In this document: piece by piece, positions 27,388-37,891 of the stretch
How the letters are laid out: every line of letters starts with the position of its first letter
Numbering within the stretch: the stretch's first letter is position 1
Source of the DNA: an uncultured Mycobacteriaceae bacterium
GTDB lineage: Bacteria; Actinomycetota; Actinomycetes; Mycobacteriales; Mycobacteriaceae
Direction: 5' to 3'
DNA: 52,841 bases
Assembly: GCA_902826815.1 (NCBI GenBank)
Contig: CADEGF010000051.1
Location: 1-52,841, forward strand
Made by a program: the position numbers and the translations under genes
The notes under the pieces: generated by a model
The model's input: the letters and a program-made list of their open reading frames with translations, nothing else
What the model was told of the DNA's origin: nothing
Database searches by the model: none

Positions 27388-29238
27388 TCACGTTCCGAGC
27401 TCGAGGCCATCCAGGTCACCCTTTTCGCGCCACCCCTTGAGCAGGTCGTCGAATACGTAGAAACCTGCCATGTAGTAGTCCCCCAGGAACGACCGGACAC
27501 CGTCACCGAACCCGTTGCCCTCGTTGTTGTAATAGCCGGGGGTGCAGGAAAGATCGAACGCCGAAGTGTCGACGGCCAGTTCCTTGATGGTGTTGCCCCA
27601 GCCTTCTTGAGCCTGGATGCTCGGCTCGACGGTCGTCGCCTTTCGCTTCACCGCCTCGGCGATGATGTAGGCGATGTGCTGGGCCTGCTGCTCGAACATC
27701 GCCGTCGTATTGGCGGACACACCCCCCTGGATGAACCCCGTATGGAACTGATTCGGAAATCCACGGCTGGTCATCCCGTGCAGTGTCTTGTAGCCATCGC
27801 GCCAGTGGTCGAACAGTGAGAGCCCGTCACGCCCTTCGATGGCCTCCATCGCATAGCGGCGGCTGAGCTCGGTCGAGATTTCGAAGCCGCTCGCGAAGAT
27901 CACGCAATCCACTTCGTACTCGACACCGTTGGCGACGATGCCCTTCTCGGTGAGCCTCTCCACGCCCTTGGATTCCGACACATCGACCAGGGTGACGTTC
28001 GGGCGATTGAACGTCGGCAGGTATTCGTCGCTGCTGCACGGCCGTTTACACAGGAAGTGGTAGTACGGCTTGAGCGCCTCCGCGGTCTGCGGGTCGTCGA
28101 CGATGCCTTCGACGCGCCGCCGCAACCGCTCCATGACCTTGAACTGTTCTTCTTCGCGCATCGCCATGATCTGCTCGAGGCCAAGCGACGTCGGATCCTC
28201 TGCCGCGGCGACCCGGGCGGTCAGGTTGCGGCCGAGCTCGGTCCAGAAGTCGCAGACCTGATCCACCGCATCGAAGATCACTCCGTCGCCGAACGGTGAC
28301 CAGCGGTGGAAGTTGAGTTTTCGGTCCTCCTGCCAGCCCGGCCGCAAGGACGCGGCCCACTTCGGATCCGTCGGCTCGTTGCCGCGCATGTCCACCGACG
28401 ACGGGGTTCGCTGAAAGACGTACAGATGCTGGGCGTCTCGGCCGAGATGTGGAACGAGCTGCACACCCGTGGCGCCCGTTCCGACGAGCGCGACGCGCTT
28501 GTCTGCCAACTTGTGCAGGCCACCGTTGGCATCGCCGCCGGTGTAGTCGTAGTCCCAACGCGCCGAGTGGAAGACGTGCCCCGTGAAATCTTTGATGCCG
28601 GGGATATCGGGCAGTTTGGGCCGGTTATACGAGCCCTGGGTCATGACCACGAAGCGGGCACGGATATCGTCGCCACGGTTGGTGGTCAACCGCCAGCGCT
28701 TGATGTCCTCGTCCCACTGCACCGTGCGAACCTGCGTGGAGAAGATGGCACCGTCGTACAGCCCGAAATGCTTGCCGATGTTGCGGCAATGCTCGAAGAT
28801 CTCGGCGCCGTCGGCGAACTTCTTCGATGGAACGAAGTCGAGCTCTTCGAGCAGCGGTATGTAGCAGTACGCGTCGTTGTCGCACTGAATTCCTGGGAAG
28901 CGGTTCCAGTACCAGACACCACCGAAGTCGCCACCCATCTCGATGACGTGTACGTCGTCGACGCCCGCCTTCTTGAGGTACGCCCCCGCCAACAGGCCCG
29001 CGATGCCCCCGCCGAGAACCGCCACCGCGACGTCCTCGCTTATCGGAGTGCGTGGGGTAACGGGTGTATGCGGGTCGATCTCCGCGAACTCCGCGTAGTC
29101 GTCCTTGAGTTCCAGGTACTGCGTCGCGCCCTCGGGGCGCAATCGCTTGTCCCGTTCGTGGGCGTACTTCTCCCGCAAGGCGTCGATGTCGATGTCATCG
29201 GGCGTCTGCGTCGGTCCGCAGGTGTCGAACAACGTCAT
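27388..29238 (-). CDS. Type I Baeyer-Villiger monooxygenase (FAD, NADPH)
   Basis: 616 residues from ATG 29238, which overlaps the stop of the Rieske gene (ATGA). Two Rossmann motifs, GGGIAG (76-81, FAD) and GTGATG (253-258, NADPH), flank the type I fingerprint FxGxxxHxxxWD at 218-229 (FTGHVFHSARWD). The roughly 70-residue N-terminal extension is typical of the group with cyclopentadecanone and steroid monooxygenases. The enzyme inserts oxygen beside a ketone to give an ester or lactone. Its neighbours fit: SDRs could make the ketone, and the beta-propeller protein in the divergent operon could open the lactone. Substrate not determined. Confidence 0.92.
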   Translation of the reverse strand: MTLFDTCGPTQTPDDIDIDALREKYAHERDKRLRPEGATQYLELKDDYAEFAEIDPHTPVTPRTPISEDVAVAVLGGGIAGLLAGAYLKKAGVDDVHVIEMGGDFGGVWYWNRFPGIQCDNDAYCYIPLLEELDFVPSKKFADGAEIFEHCRNIGKHFGLYDGAIFSTQVRTVQWDEDIKRWRLTTNRGDDIRARFVVMTQGSYNRPKLPDIPGIKDFTGHVFHSARWDYDYTGGDANGGLHKLADKRVALVGTGATGVQLVPHLGRDAQHLYVFQRTPSSVDMRGNEPTDPKWAASLRPGWQEDRKLNFHRWSPFGDGVIFDAVDQVCDFWTELGRNLTARVAAAEDPTSLGLEQIMAMREEEQFKVMERLRRRVEGIVDDPQTAEALKPYYHFLCKRPCSSDEYLPTFNRPNVTLVDVSESKGVERLTEKGIVANGVEYEVDCVIFASGFEISTELSRRYAMEAIEGRDGLSLFDHWRDGYKTLHGMTSRGFPNQFHTGFIQGGVSANTTAMFEQQAQHIAYIIAEAVKRKATTVEPSIQAQEGWGNTIKELAVDTSAFDLSCTPGYYNNEGNGFGDGVRSFLGDYYMAGFYVFDDLLKGWREKGDLDGLELGT

Positions 29239-30656
29239 TTGTCTGATAGCTCCTGTGGTTCGCCGGTGCCCATGTACTTGGCCAGCTGCGTGTGCAGGTT
29301 GACGGTGCTGCGTTCGCGATACGGGTTGGGCTTTGTGCCGGGGAAGCCGAGGGATTTCATTCCCTGCTGCACAGCCGCCATATTCGAGAAGTCCTGCGGC
29401 AGCACCGAGAGCCAGTTCGGGCTTTCCTTCGGCGTGTACTGCCACTCCGTCTGCGGCTCTTGGCCTTTCGGGTAGAGCTCGAAGACGGCGACCTCAAAGA
29501 TGCACTGGTTGGGGTCGTAGCTCGGATCGGGCCGCGCCGCGTAGCACAGCGCGCTGGTCAGGCCCTGCCCGACCTGGAAGTTCGGGAAGATCTGCCACGC
29601 GGTCCCGCTCTGCCCGAGGATGTCGGGCGGGATCGTCGGCCAGACCACACCCCGGGCTTCGTCGTCGCGTCGCGCCGAGGCCAGCCAGTGCTGCAGTACC
29701 TCGTCGGCGGGAGTGCCTTCCGGAAGTTCGTCGACAAGCCGCTTGGCGGCGTTCACCAGTGTCTGTGTCGTGGTGGCGTTGGTCTCCTCCATCGTGTACA
29801 CCTGCATCTCCGCGGTGGAGATGCGCGGGTCCCCGGTTCCGAGGCGGATCTTCGACTTGGTCTCGTCCATTCCCTTCGGCGCGTCATAACCGATGTTGCT
29901 GTGCCTGCCCTTCGCCTTGGCCCAGCCCTTGAACTCACCGAACTTGTTGAACTCGGGATGCGTGGTGAACACGTGGTAGGTCTCGTTGAAGGCCTCCATC
30001 GCGACCTTCCAGTTGCAGTCGAACTTCAGCCATTTGCGCCACTTGTAGCGCATGTTCTCCAGCCCGAACGGGTCGAGGATCTTGGCGGCGGGGAACAGAT
30101 AGTCGACCAGCGGTTCGCAATCGGGGTCCATATTGACGAACAGCCATCCGCCCCAGGTGTCGACCTGAACGGGTGCGAGGTGGGTGTTGCGCGGTGTCAG
30201 CGCACCCTTCCAGTCGTCCTGTTCACGGATGTGGGTGCACGCGCCGTCCAGCCCGTACGTCCAGCCATGGAATCCGCAGACGAACGACTTGCGCGTGCGC
30301 GCACATGCGTTTTTCGCACCGTCCGGCGTATCGATCAGCCGCCTTCCGCGGTGCATGCACACGTTGTGGTGTGCCACGAATTCGGTTGGCCCGGTACGTA
30401 CCACGATGATCGAGTCGTCGAGGATGTCGTAGGTCAGGTAGCTGCCGACCTCGGGGATCTCTTCGACGCGGCCGACCTGCTGCCAAACCTTGCGCCACAG
30501 CTTGTCGCGTTCGGCGCGCGCGTAGTCCTCCGAGATGTATGCCTCGACGCCGATCGTCGTCGGCTCGGACAGATCCTCGGCGATCTGCCCCGTCGAATCG
30601 TCAGGATCGGCATCGATCTCGATTGCGGCTTCGAGGTCGGATTCGCTGTGGGTCAT
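29235..30656 (-). CDS. Rieske non-heme iron oxygenase, alpha subunit
   Basis: 473 residues from ATG 30656 (GTG at 30659 also possible), with AAGGAG five bases upstream. The Rieske cluster ligands are C100, H102, C127 and H130; the 24-residue spacing between the two pairs is longer than the usual 15-17. The iron site is H228 and H233 in ETYHVFTTH, and the bridging aspartate position holds E225. The protein would hydroxylate a ring or side chain using O2. No beta subunit, ferredoxin or reductase gene is in the cluster; the reductase at 1180-2283 is one candidate in the window. Start and stop overlap both neighbours. Confidence 0.9.
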   Translation of the reverse strand: MTHSESDLEAAIEIDADPDDSTGQIAEDLSEPTTIGVEAYISEDYARAERDKLWRKVWQQVGRVEEIPEVGSYLTYDILDDSIIVVRTGPTEFVAHHNVCMHRGRRLIDTPDGAKNACARTRKSFVCGFHGWTYGLDGACTHIREQDDWKGALTPRNTHLAPVQVDTWGGWLFVNMDPDCEPLVDYLFPAAKILDPFGLENMRYKWRKWLKFDCNWKVAMEAFNETYHVFTTHPEFNKFGEFKGWAKAKGRHSNIGYDAPKGMDETKSKIRLGTGDPRISTAEMQVYTMEETNATTTQTLVNAAKRLVDELPEGTPADEVLQHWLASARRDDEARGVVWPTIPPDILGQSGTAWQIFPNFQVGQGLTSALCYAARPDPSYDPNQCIFEVAVFELYPKGQEPQTEWQYTPKESPNWLSVLPQDFSNMAAVQQGMKSLGFPGTKPNPYRERSTVNLHTQLAKYMGTGEPQELSDK

Positions 30657-31501
30657 CACATCTCCTTGATCGCGGCCCGGAAGGACTGGTCGGCGAGGAA
30701 CAGCGAGGTGTTGTCAGCGCCGAGATGAGTCCATCGCAGGTTCAGGCCGCCGTCGACGAGCAGTGTCTGGCCGGTGACGTAGCTCGACAGGTCGGACAGC
30801 AGGAACAGGATTGCGCCCGCCTGCTCCTCCGGCTTGCCGCGCCTGCCCATCGCGATGGCTTGACGGTCACGGTCGGGATCGTCGTCGGTGTAGGTGCGCG
30901 ACGCGGCGGTCTCGGTCACGCCGGGAGCGACCGCGTTGACGCGGATGCCCTCCTGCGCGAGTTCGGCCGCCATCGTGCGGGTCATCGCGACCACCGCGGC
31001 CTTGGCCGTTCCGTAGGCGATGTGGAACGGGGCGGTGTTCATACCGCTGATCGACGAGATCGACACGATCGACCCGGGATTGCCCTTGCCGCGGATCTCG
31101 GCGGCGACCGCTTGGCTCATGAAGAACGCGGTCTCGAGGTTCGCGGTGAACAACGCTCGCCAGTCGTCTCGGCGCACACGTGTCGACGGCATCCACGTCG
31201 ACGGCTCGGCACCGCCTGCGACATTCACCAGACCGTAGAGATCGCCGTCGGTGCCGCGGACGCGATCGAGTACGGCCGCGATCCCTTCGTCGGTCGCCGC
31301 GTCGGCCGCCACCGGCACCACCGACAGTCCGTCGGCGCCAAGGGGCGCGACGTGTTCCTCGAGATTCTCCTTCGACCGGCTCACCGCGATGACGGTCGCA
31401 CCCGCTTCCGCGGCCATTCGCGTCACGGTCGTGCCGATGCCGCCACCTCCTGCGCCGGAGACGACGACGATGCGGCCTTCGAGGTCCAACAGATCGCTCA
31501 T
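30656..31501 (-). CDS. Short-chain dehydrogenase/reductase
   Basis: 281 residues from ATG 31501; first gene of the leftward operon. The nucleotide site is GAGGGGIG (16-23), catalytic S150, Y163 and K167 (YGTAK). It likely oxidises an alcohol made by the Rieske oxygenase, whose gene overlaps its stop, to a ketone or diol product. A near-perfect operator-like palindrome lies 9-20 bases upstream of its start codon, overlapping the leader, so translation or transcription of the operon could be blocked there. Confidence 0.9.
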   Translation of the reverse strand: MSDLLDLEGRIVVVSGAGGGGIGTTVTRMAAEAGATVIAVSRSKENLEEHVAPLGADGLSVVPVAADAATDEGIAAVLDRVRGTDGDLYGLVNVAGGAEPSTWMPSTRVRRDDWRALFTANLETAFFMSQAVAAEIRGKGNPGSIVSISSISGMNTAPFHIAYGTAKAAVVAMTRTMAAELAQEGIRVNAVAPGVTETAASRTYTDDDPDRDRQAIAMGRRGKPEEQAGAILFLLSDLSSYVTGQTLLVDGGLNLRWTHLGADNTSLFLADQSFRAAIKEM

Positions 31502-31509
31502 GAGGTTAA

Positions 31510-31521
31510 TTGTCCGGACAA
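31510..31521. promoter_or_regulatory. Palindromic operator candidate 1 (GntR/HutC type)
   Basis: TTGTCCGGACAA is a perfect 12-base palindrome, located 9-20 bases upstream of the leftward SDR start. Its TTGT-N4-ACAA form resembles sites bound by HutC-subfamily GntR regulators, and a HutC-type gene is encoded 1.7 kb away in the divergent operon. Binding here would shut the leftward catabolic operon. Confidence 0.6.
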
Positions 31522-31605
31522 CATACGGTGCTCTGCATATTGCAGAACACTATTCCGCAGCACTAATCGGGCCGTCAAGGGCTGATATGAGTCCTTGCCA
31601 CCCTA

Positions 31606-31617
31606 TTGTCTGGACTA
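31606..31617. promoter_or_regulatory. Palindromic operator candidate 2 (imperfect copy)
   Basis: TTGTCTGGACTA matches the first site at 10 of 12 positions and lies 27 bases upstream of the rightward operon's first start. The centres of the two sites are 96 bases apart, so one regulator could control both promoters and might loop the DNA. Confidence 0.5.
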
Positions 31618-31643
31618 TTCGAGCTTGATAGCGTCTTCAGCCC

Positions 31644-33242
31644 ATGAGCACGTCGCACATCGACGCCCGCTACCCCGCGTCCATCCCGAACGTCGCCGAC
31701 GGTTGGCGGCTCGAACGGCTCACCGCACCCAGCCGGCTCTTCGGCGCCAACGGGCTGCGGACCGGTCCGGACGGCCGGGTCTACATCGCACAGGTGACCG
31801 GCAGCCAGATCACCGCACTGGATCTCGAGACCGGCCGACTCGAGGCCGTCAGCGCCAAGGGCGGCGACATCATCGCGCCCGACGACGTCGCCTTCGATGC
31901 CGACGGTGTCCTCTACGCCACCGAGGTGATGGACGGCAGGGTGAGCGCGCTCGGCAGGGACGGCCGCAGCCGCGTTCTTCGCGACGACCTGCCCTGCGCC
32001 AACGGCATCACGGTGCACAAGGGGCGGCTGTTCGTCAACGAATGCCGCGACGGCGGCCGGCTGATGGAACTGGACAGGGCGACCGGCGCGCAACGCATCC
32101 TTGCAGAAGATCTGCCGTCGCCGAATGCCATGGAAGTCGGACCCGACGGACTGCTGTACTACCCGTTGATGACCGCCAACGAGATCTGGCGGGTGGATCC
32201 GGACTCACCGAGTGAGCCACAAAGAGTTGCAGCCGGACTCGGCGTGCCGGACGCGGTGAAATTCGATGCCGACGGCTTCATCGTGTCCACCCAGGTCGCC
32301 AGCGGACAGGTACTGCGCATCGACCCGCGCAGCGGCGAGCAGACTCTGCTGGCACAGCTGAACCCCGGACTGGACAACCTCGCGATCGCCGACGGCCGGC
32401 TGTTCGCGTCGAACTTCACCGGCGAGATCACCGAGATCGTCGGTGGCGACACCAGGACCGTGTTGCCCGGCGGGCTGAACTGGCCGATGGATCTGGCCGT
32501 CGGCGACGACGGCAGGCTGTATGTCGCCGACGGGACGTACTTCTATGTGGTGACACCCCAGGGCTCGCTGCAGACGGCCGGGATGCTGTTCTCGCCGGGC
32601 TATCCGGGCTTCCTGCGCGGGTTGGCGCCTGCGGGCGGCGGCGAGTTCGTCGTGACGACCTCGGGCGGCCAGGTCGCCCGTTACCGCCCCGCAGAGAACG
32701 AAACCGATTATCTGGCAGCAGACTTCGACCAGCTCTACGGTGTGGCGATCGGGCCGGGCGGCGTGATCGTCTTCGCCGAACTCGGCACCGGCAGCGTTCA
32801 CGCCCTTCGGTCGGGAAACGTCGAGACGCTGGCTTCCGGGCTTGGTGATCCTGTCGGCGTCGCCTTCGACGGAGACAGCGTACTGGTCGCGGAGACGGGC
32901 GCAGGCCGGGTCGTGAAGCTCACCGGCTCCGGCTGCGACGTCGTGGTGGACGGCTTGCAGAGGCCGCAGGGGATCCTCGTGCGCGACGGGCAGCTCTACA
33001 TCGTCGACGCGGGCTCGAAAGAGGTCGTCTCGTTCGACCTGAACAGCAAGGCGCGCAGCACCATCGCGGTGGGGCTACCTGTCGGTCCCCCGCCCGGCGT
33101 TGAACCGAAGCCGCTGAAGGGGATGCCCCCGTTCTCCGGACCGCAGGGCCCGTTCGCAGGCATCGCGGCGGCCGCCGACGGCACCCTCTACGTCTCGGCC
33201 GACGGTGACGGCAGCGTGGTCGCGCTGCGCCGAAGCGCATGA
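31644..33242 (+). CDS. SMP-30/gluconolactonase-like beta-propeller protein
   Basis: 532 residues from ATG 31644, built of repeated propeller blades such as NGLRTGPDGRVYIAQ, DDVAFDADGVLYATE, NAMEVGPDGLLYYP, DAVKFDADGFIVSTQ and NLAIADGRLFASN. It has no signal peptide, so it acts in the cytoplasm. It is longer than single-propeller lactonases (about 300 residues) and could hold two propellers. Family members include metal-dependent lactonases. As first gene opposite a Baeyer-Villiger monooxygenase operon it may hydrolyse the lactone that enzyme forms; this is inference. The next gene begins 13 bases downstream. Confidence 0.8.
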   Translation: MSTSHIDARYPASIPNVADGWRLERLTAPSRLFGANGLRTGPDGRVYIAQVTGSQITALDLETGRLEAVSAKGGDIIAPDDVAFDADGVLYATEVMDGRVSALGRDGRSRVLRDDLPCANGITVHKGRLFVNECRDGGRLMELDRATGAQRILAEDLPSPNAMEVGPDGLLYYPLMTANEIWRVDPDSPSEPQRVAAGLGVPDAVKFDADGFIVSTQVASGQVLRIDPRSGEQTLLAQLNPGLDNLAIADGRLFASNFTGEITEIVGGDTRTVLPGGLNWPMDLAVGDDGRLYVADGTYFYVVTPQGSLQTAGMLFSPGYPGFLRGLAPAGGGEFVVTTSGGQVARYRPAENETDYLAADFDQLYGVAIGPGGVIVFAELGTGSVHALRSGNVETLASGLGDPVGVAFDGDSVLVAETGAGRVVKLTGSGCDVVVDGLQRPQGILVRDGQLYIVDAGSKEVVSFDLNSKARSTIAVGLPVGPPPGVEPKPLKGMPPFSGPQGPFAGIAAAADGTLYVSADGDGSVVALRRSA

Positions 33243-33255
33243 CAGGTTGACGCCG

Positions 33256-33990
33256 ATGACCGAAACCTCCCCCGTGGACCATCGCTACATTCAGGTGGCG
33301 CGGGCGCTGCGCAAGGACATCGTCGACGGCGTGTATCCCGTCGGATCACAACTGCCCACTGAACACGAACTGTGCGAACGGTTCTCGGTCAGCCGTTACA
33401 CCGTGCGGGAGGCATTGCGACGGCTGCGCGAGGACAACCTGGTCTCGTCGCGCCCGCGAACGGGCACGCTCGTGGTGCCGCGTTCGACATCGGACGCCTA
33501 CGACGTCATGTCGATCAACGATCTGGTGGCGTTCGCGACCGAGGCCCGGTTCGCGATCGAGTCCATCAACACGGTGGTGCTTGACGAGGACGTGGCCGCA
33601 CGCACCGGACTCGGCGGTGGCGAGGAGTGGCTGGCCGTGCGCGGTTACCGGCAGTCCGAAGGCGCCGAGTTCCCGCTGTGCCGAACCGAGTACTACATCA
33701 ACCGGGCTTTCGCCGCGGTCGGCCGGCTGCTGCAGCGCCACACCGGACCGATCTTCCCGCTGATCGAGGATCTCTTCGGGGTGAGCATCGTCGAGGTCAA
33801 CCAGGAGATCGCCGCCGTCTTGATCGCCCCTGATCTGGCAGGCGTACTGGAGACCGAACCCGGATCGCCCGCGCTGGAGGTGCAGCGCACCTACAAGACA
33901 TCGGATGGCGAGGTTGCGCAGGTCACAGTCAACACGCACCCCGCGTCACGCTTCCGGCACTCGATGACCATGCGGCGGGTCAGAGGCTAG
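33256..33990 (+). CDS. GntR-family regulator, HutC/UTRA subfamily
   Basis: 244 residues from ATG 33256. The winged helix-turn-helix spans about 10-75 (LPTEHELCERFSVSRYTVREALRRLRE). The C-terminal part with YRQSEGAEFPLCRTEYYI and a final beta strand set resembles the UTRA ligand-binding domain, which in HutC proteins senses a pathway intermediate and releases DNA. The TTGT-N4-ACAA-like palindromes in the divergent control region are plausible targets, making it the local repressor of the whole catabolic block. Ligand unknown. Confidence 0.88.
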   Translation: MTETSPVDHRYIQVARALRKDIVDGVYPVGSQLPTEHELCERFSVSRYTVREALRRLREDNLVSSRPRTGTLVVPRSTSDAYDVMSINDLVAFATEARFAIESINTVVLDEDVAARTGLGGGEEWLAVRGYRQSEGAEFPLCRTEYYINRAFAAVGRLLQRHTGPIFPLIEDLFGVSIVEVNQEIAAVLIAPDLAGVLETEPGSPALEVQRTYKTSDGEVAQVTVNTHPASRFRHSMTMRRVRG

Positions 33991-33995
33991 CGCCC

Positions 33996-35514
<1,519 letters not shown>

Positions 35515-35522
<8 letters not shown>

Positions 35523-36300
35523 CATGCAGGTAGCGATAGTGACGGGCGCGAGCAGCGGTATCGGATTCGGCTGTGCGACCAAACTCGCCGAAATGGGTAT
35601 GGCCGTCGTCGGAACGGGCCGCGACGCGGACAGGCTATCCGATCTCGAAGAGGCTATCGGCGACGCCGACCGTGTCGCGACCATCGCCGTCGACCTGACC
35701 GCCGACGACGCGCCCGCCCGCATCGTCGACCTGGCCGTGCAGCGGTGGGGTCGCATCGACTTCCTCGTCAACAACGCTGGCGTCGGCAGCCCCAAACCGC
35801 TGCACGAGACGGATGACGAATCGCTGGACTACTTCCTCGGGCTGATGCTGCGCGCACCGTTCCGGTTGGCGCGCGACGTGATTCCGCACATGCAACCGGG
35901 GTCGGGAATCGTCAATGTCACGTCGACGTTCGCGGTGGTCGGCGGCCTGCGCGGCGGTGCGTACTCGGCGGCGAAGGGCGGCATGACATCGCTGACCCTG
36001 CACATCGCGTGCCAGTACGGGCCGCAGGGAATCCGTTGCAACGCAGTCGCACCCGGGGTGACGCTGACGCCGATGGTCGCCCAGCGGCTCACTGACGACC
36101 GGTTCAAGAAGATCAACACGGCGATGACGCCGTATCCGCGCCTCGGCGAGGTGAACGACATCGCGAGCACCGTGGCGTTCCTCTGTTCCGACGGTGCGAG
36201 CTTCATCAACGGTCAGACGATCGTCGTCGACGGCGGCTGGAGCTCGACGAAATACCTGTCGGAATTTGCGTTGAGCTCGGAGTGGGTAGCGCGTCGATGA
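35515..36300 (+). CDS. Short-chain dehydrogenase/reductase
   Basis: 261 residues if started at ATG 35515, which overlaps the ligase stop by eight bases; ATG 35524 is an alternative just after that stop. GASSGIG at 11-17, NNAG at 86-89, S137, Y150 and K154 complete the catalytic set, and DGGW near the end is the usual C-terminal signature. It probably oxidises or reduces a hydroxy/keto intermediate of the pathway. It is the third SDR in the block. Confidence 0.9.
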
Positions 36301-36324
36301 GCGCTCGCGCGAAGTGGGGGCACT

Positions 36325-36368
36325 CCCCTAGCAAGCTGGGGGCCCACCCGCCCGAAGGGCAGGGGGAC
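36325..36368 (+). promoter_or_regulatory. GC-rich structured leader with ribosome-binding site
   Basis: The 76-base gap before the second ligase can fold. CCCCTAGC (36325-36332) pairs imperfectly with GCTGGGGG (36335-36342), and GCCC (36350-36353) pairs with GGGC (36357-36360) around GAA. The strong AGGGGGAC at 36361-36368 follows directly and sits nine bases before a TTG start. The structure may tune translation; it also resembles small GC-rich intergenic repeats of mycobacteria. Confidence 0.3.
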
Positions 36369-36376
36369 ACAAGACG

Positions 36377-37843
36377 TTGAACATGTTCGCCCTGCTCGAC
36401 CAGGCGGCTGCCCGTTTCGGCGACCGCGGCGCCGTCTATCTCGGCGAGCAGCAACAACGTACGTGGGCCGAGTTGCGGGCCCGGGCCTTGCGACTGGCGG
36501 GTTCGCTTCGCGAACTCGGCCAGGGCGCGCGCGTCGCGGTTGCCAGCGAAAACCGTCCCGAGATCATCGAGTTGATGTTCGGTGTGTGGGCGGCCGGGTG
36601 CGTGTACCTGCCGATCAACTACAAGCTGCATCCGCGGGAGATGAAGCAGATCCTCGACGACGCAGGCGCCGCACAGGTTTTCGCGTCGTCGAAGATCGCC
36701 GCAGAGCTCGCTTCGACCACCGAGGTGTCGATGGATGTCATCGCAGGCGACGCCTATGACTCGCGGATCGGCGCCGAACCGATCGACGTTCCGGGCACGG
36801 ATCCCGCGGAGCTCGCCTGGCTGTTCTATACGAGCGGTACGACGGGTAAGTCCAAGGGCGCGATGCTGTCGCACCGCAACCTGATGGCGATGACGGTCGC
36901 GCATCTCGCCGACTTCGACTCGCCGGACGAGAACTGCAGCCTGATTCACGGCGCGCCGATGTCGCACGGATCGGGGCTCTACGTCCCGCCGTACGTGCTG
37001 CGCGGCGCCCGCCAGGTGATACCGGTGTCGGCGGGGTTCGAGCCCGATGAATTCCTCGACCTCTGCCAGCACCATCCGGGGTGCAGCGCGTTCCTCGCCC
37101 CCACGATGGTTGCGCGCCTCGTCGCGACCGGCAGGTCATGCCCAGGCAACCTGCGCACAGTCGTCTACGGCGGCGGCCCGATGTATGTGGACAGCTTGAA
37201 GAGGGCGATGGCCGCGTTCGGCCCGATCTTCACCCAGCTCTACGGACAGGGTGAGGCGCCGATGACGATCACCGGCCTGCGTCGCGCCGACCACCTCGAC
37301 GCCGACGACGCAATACTGGGCTCGGTCGGGTACGCACGGTCCGGTGTCGATGTCGCCGTGCTTCGCGACGACGGCGGCCCGGCCGCGACCGGCGAGATCG
37401 GCGAGATCGTCTGTCGGGGCGATGTTGTGATGTCCGGCTACTGGCGCAACCCCGAGGCCACCGCCACGACCCTGCAGGACGGCTGGCTGCACACCGGCGA
37501 CATGGGCTCGTTCGATGACGGCGGCCTCCTCACCCTGCGCGATAGGTCGAAGGACGTGGTGATCAGCGGCGGCAGCAATATCTATCCGCGCGAGGTGGAG
37601 GAGGCGCTGCTCGAACACCCCGGCGTGGTGGAAGTCGGGGTAGTCGGCGCCAAGGACGACGAGTGGGGCGAGGTCGTGGTCGCGTTCGTCGTCGGCGAGG
37701 TCGACCCCGCCGATCTGGACTCGCACCTACTCGACCGCATCGCCCGCTTCAAGCGACCGAAGCGGTACGAGTTCATCGACGAGCTGCCGAAGAACAGCTA
37801 CGGCAAAGTGCTCAAACGCGAACTGCGGGAACGCTTGTCGTAG
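36377..37843 (+). CDS. Acyl-CoA ligase (AMP-forming, ANL superfamily)
   Basis: 488 residues. The start is probably TTG 36377, nine bases after AGGGGGAC; ATG 36383 would be 14 bases from it. Motifs are LFYTSGTTGKSKGAMLSH, the hinge DRSKDVVISGGSNIYP, and the C-terminal catalytic lysine in KNSYGKVLKREL. It activates an acid to its CoA thioester, and is the last gene of the rightward operon. Two tandem hairpins follow its stop. Compared with the ligase at 33996-35522 it is clearly a different branch, not a recent duplicate. Confidence 0.9.
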   Translation: MNMFALLDQAAARFGDRGAVYLGEQQQRTWAELRARALRLAGSLRELGQGARVAVASENRPEIIELMFGVWAAGCVYLPINYKLHPREMKQILDDAGAAQVFASSKIAAELASTTEVSMDVIAGDAYDSRIGAEPIDVPGTDPAELAWLFYTSGTTGKSKGAMLSHRNLMAMTVAHLADFDSPDENCSLIHGAPMSHGSGLYVPPYVLRGARQVIPVSAGFEPDEFLDLCQHHPGCSAFLAPTMVARLVATGRSCPGNLRTVVYGGGPMYVDSLKRAMAAFGPIFTQLYGQGEAPMTITGLRRADHLDADDAILGSVGYARSGVDVAVLRDDGGPAATGEIGEIVCRGDVVMSGYWRNPEATATTLQDGWLHTGDMGSFDDGGLLTLRDRSKDVVISGGSNIYPREVEEALLEHPGVVEVGVVGAKDDEWGEVVVAFVVGEVDPADLDSHLLDRIARFKRPKRYEFIDELPKNSYGKVLKRELRERLS

Positions 37844-37855
37844 TCACGCTGTTGG

Positions 37856-37879
37856 CGTGGCTGAGAGTGTTGAGCCACG
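37856..37879. terminator. Hairpin after the catabolic operon
   Basis: CGTGGCT (37856-37862) and AGCCACG (37873-37879) form a seven-pair stem with a ten-base loop, 13 bases after the ligase stop. No T-tract follows. It may act with the larger hairpin just downstream. Confidence 0.4.
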
Positions 37880-37891
37880 TTGGCTAGCCGT

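Noticed and set aside
28306-30728. Long rightward frames opposite the monooxygenase and Rieske genes
   Set aside because: They are antisense shadows of two confident genes and carry no ribosome-binding sites or recognisable domains.
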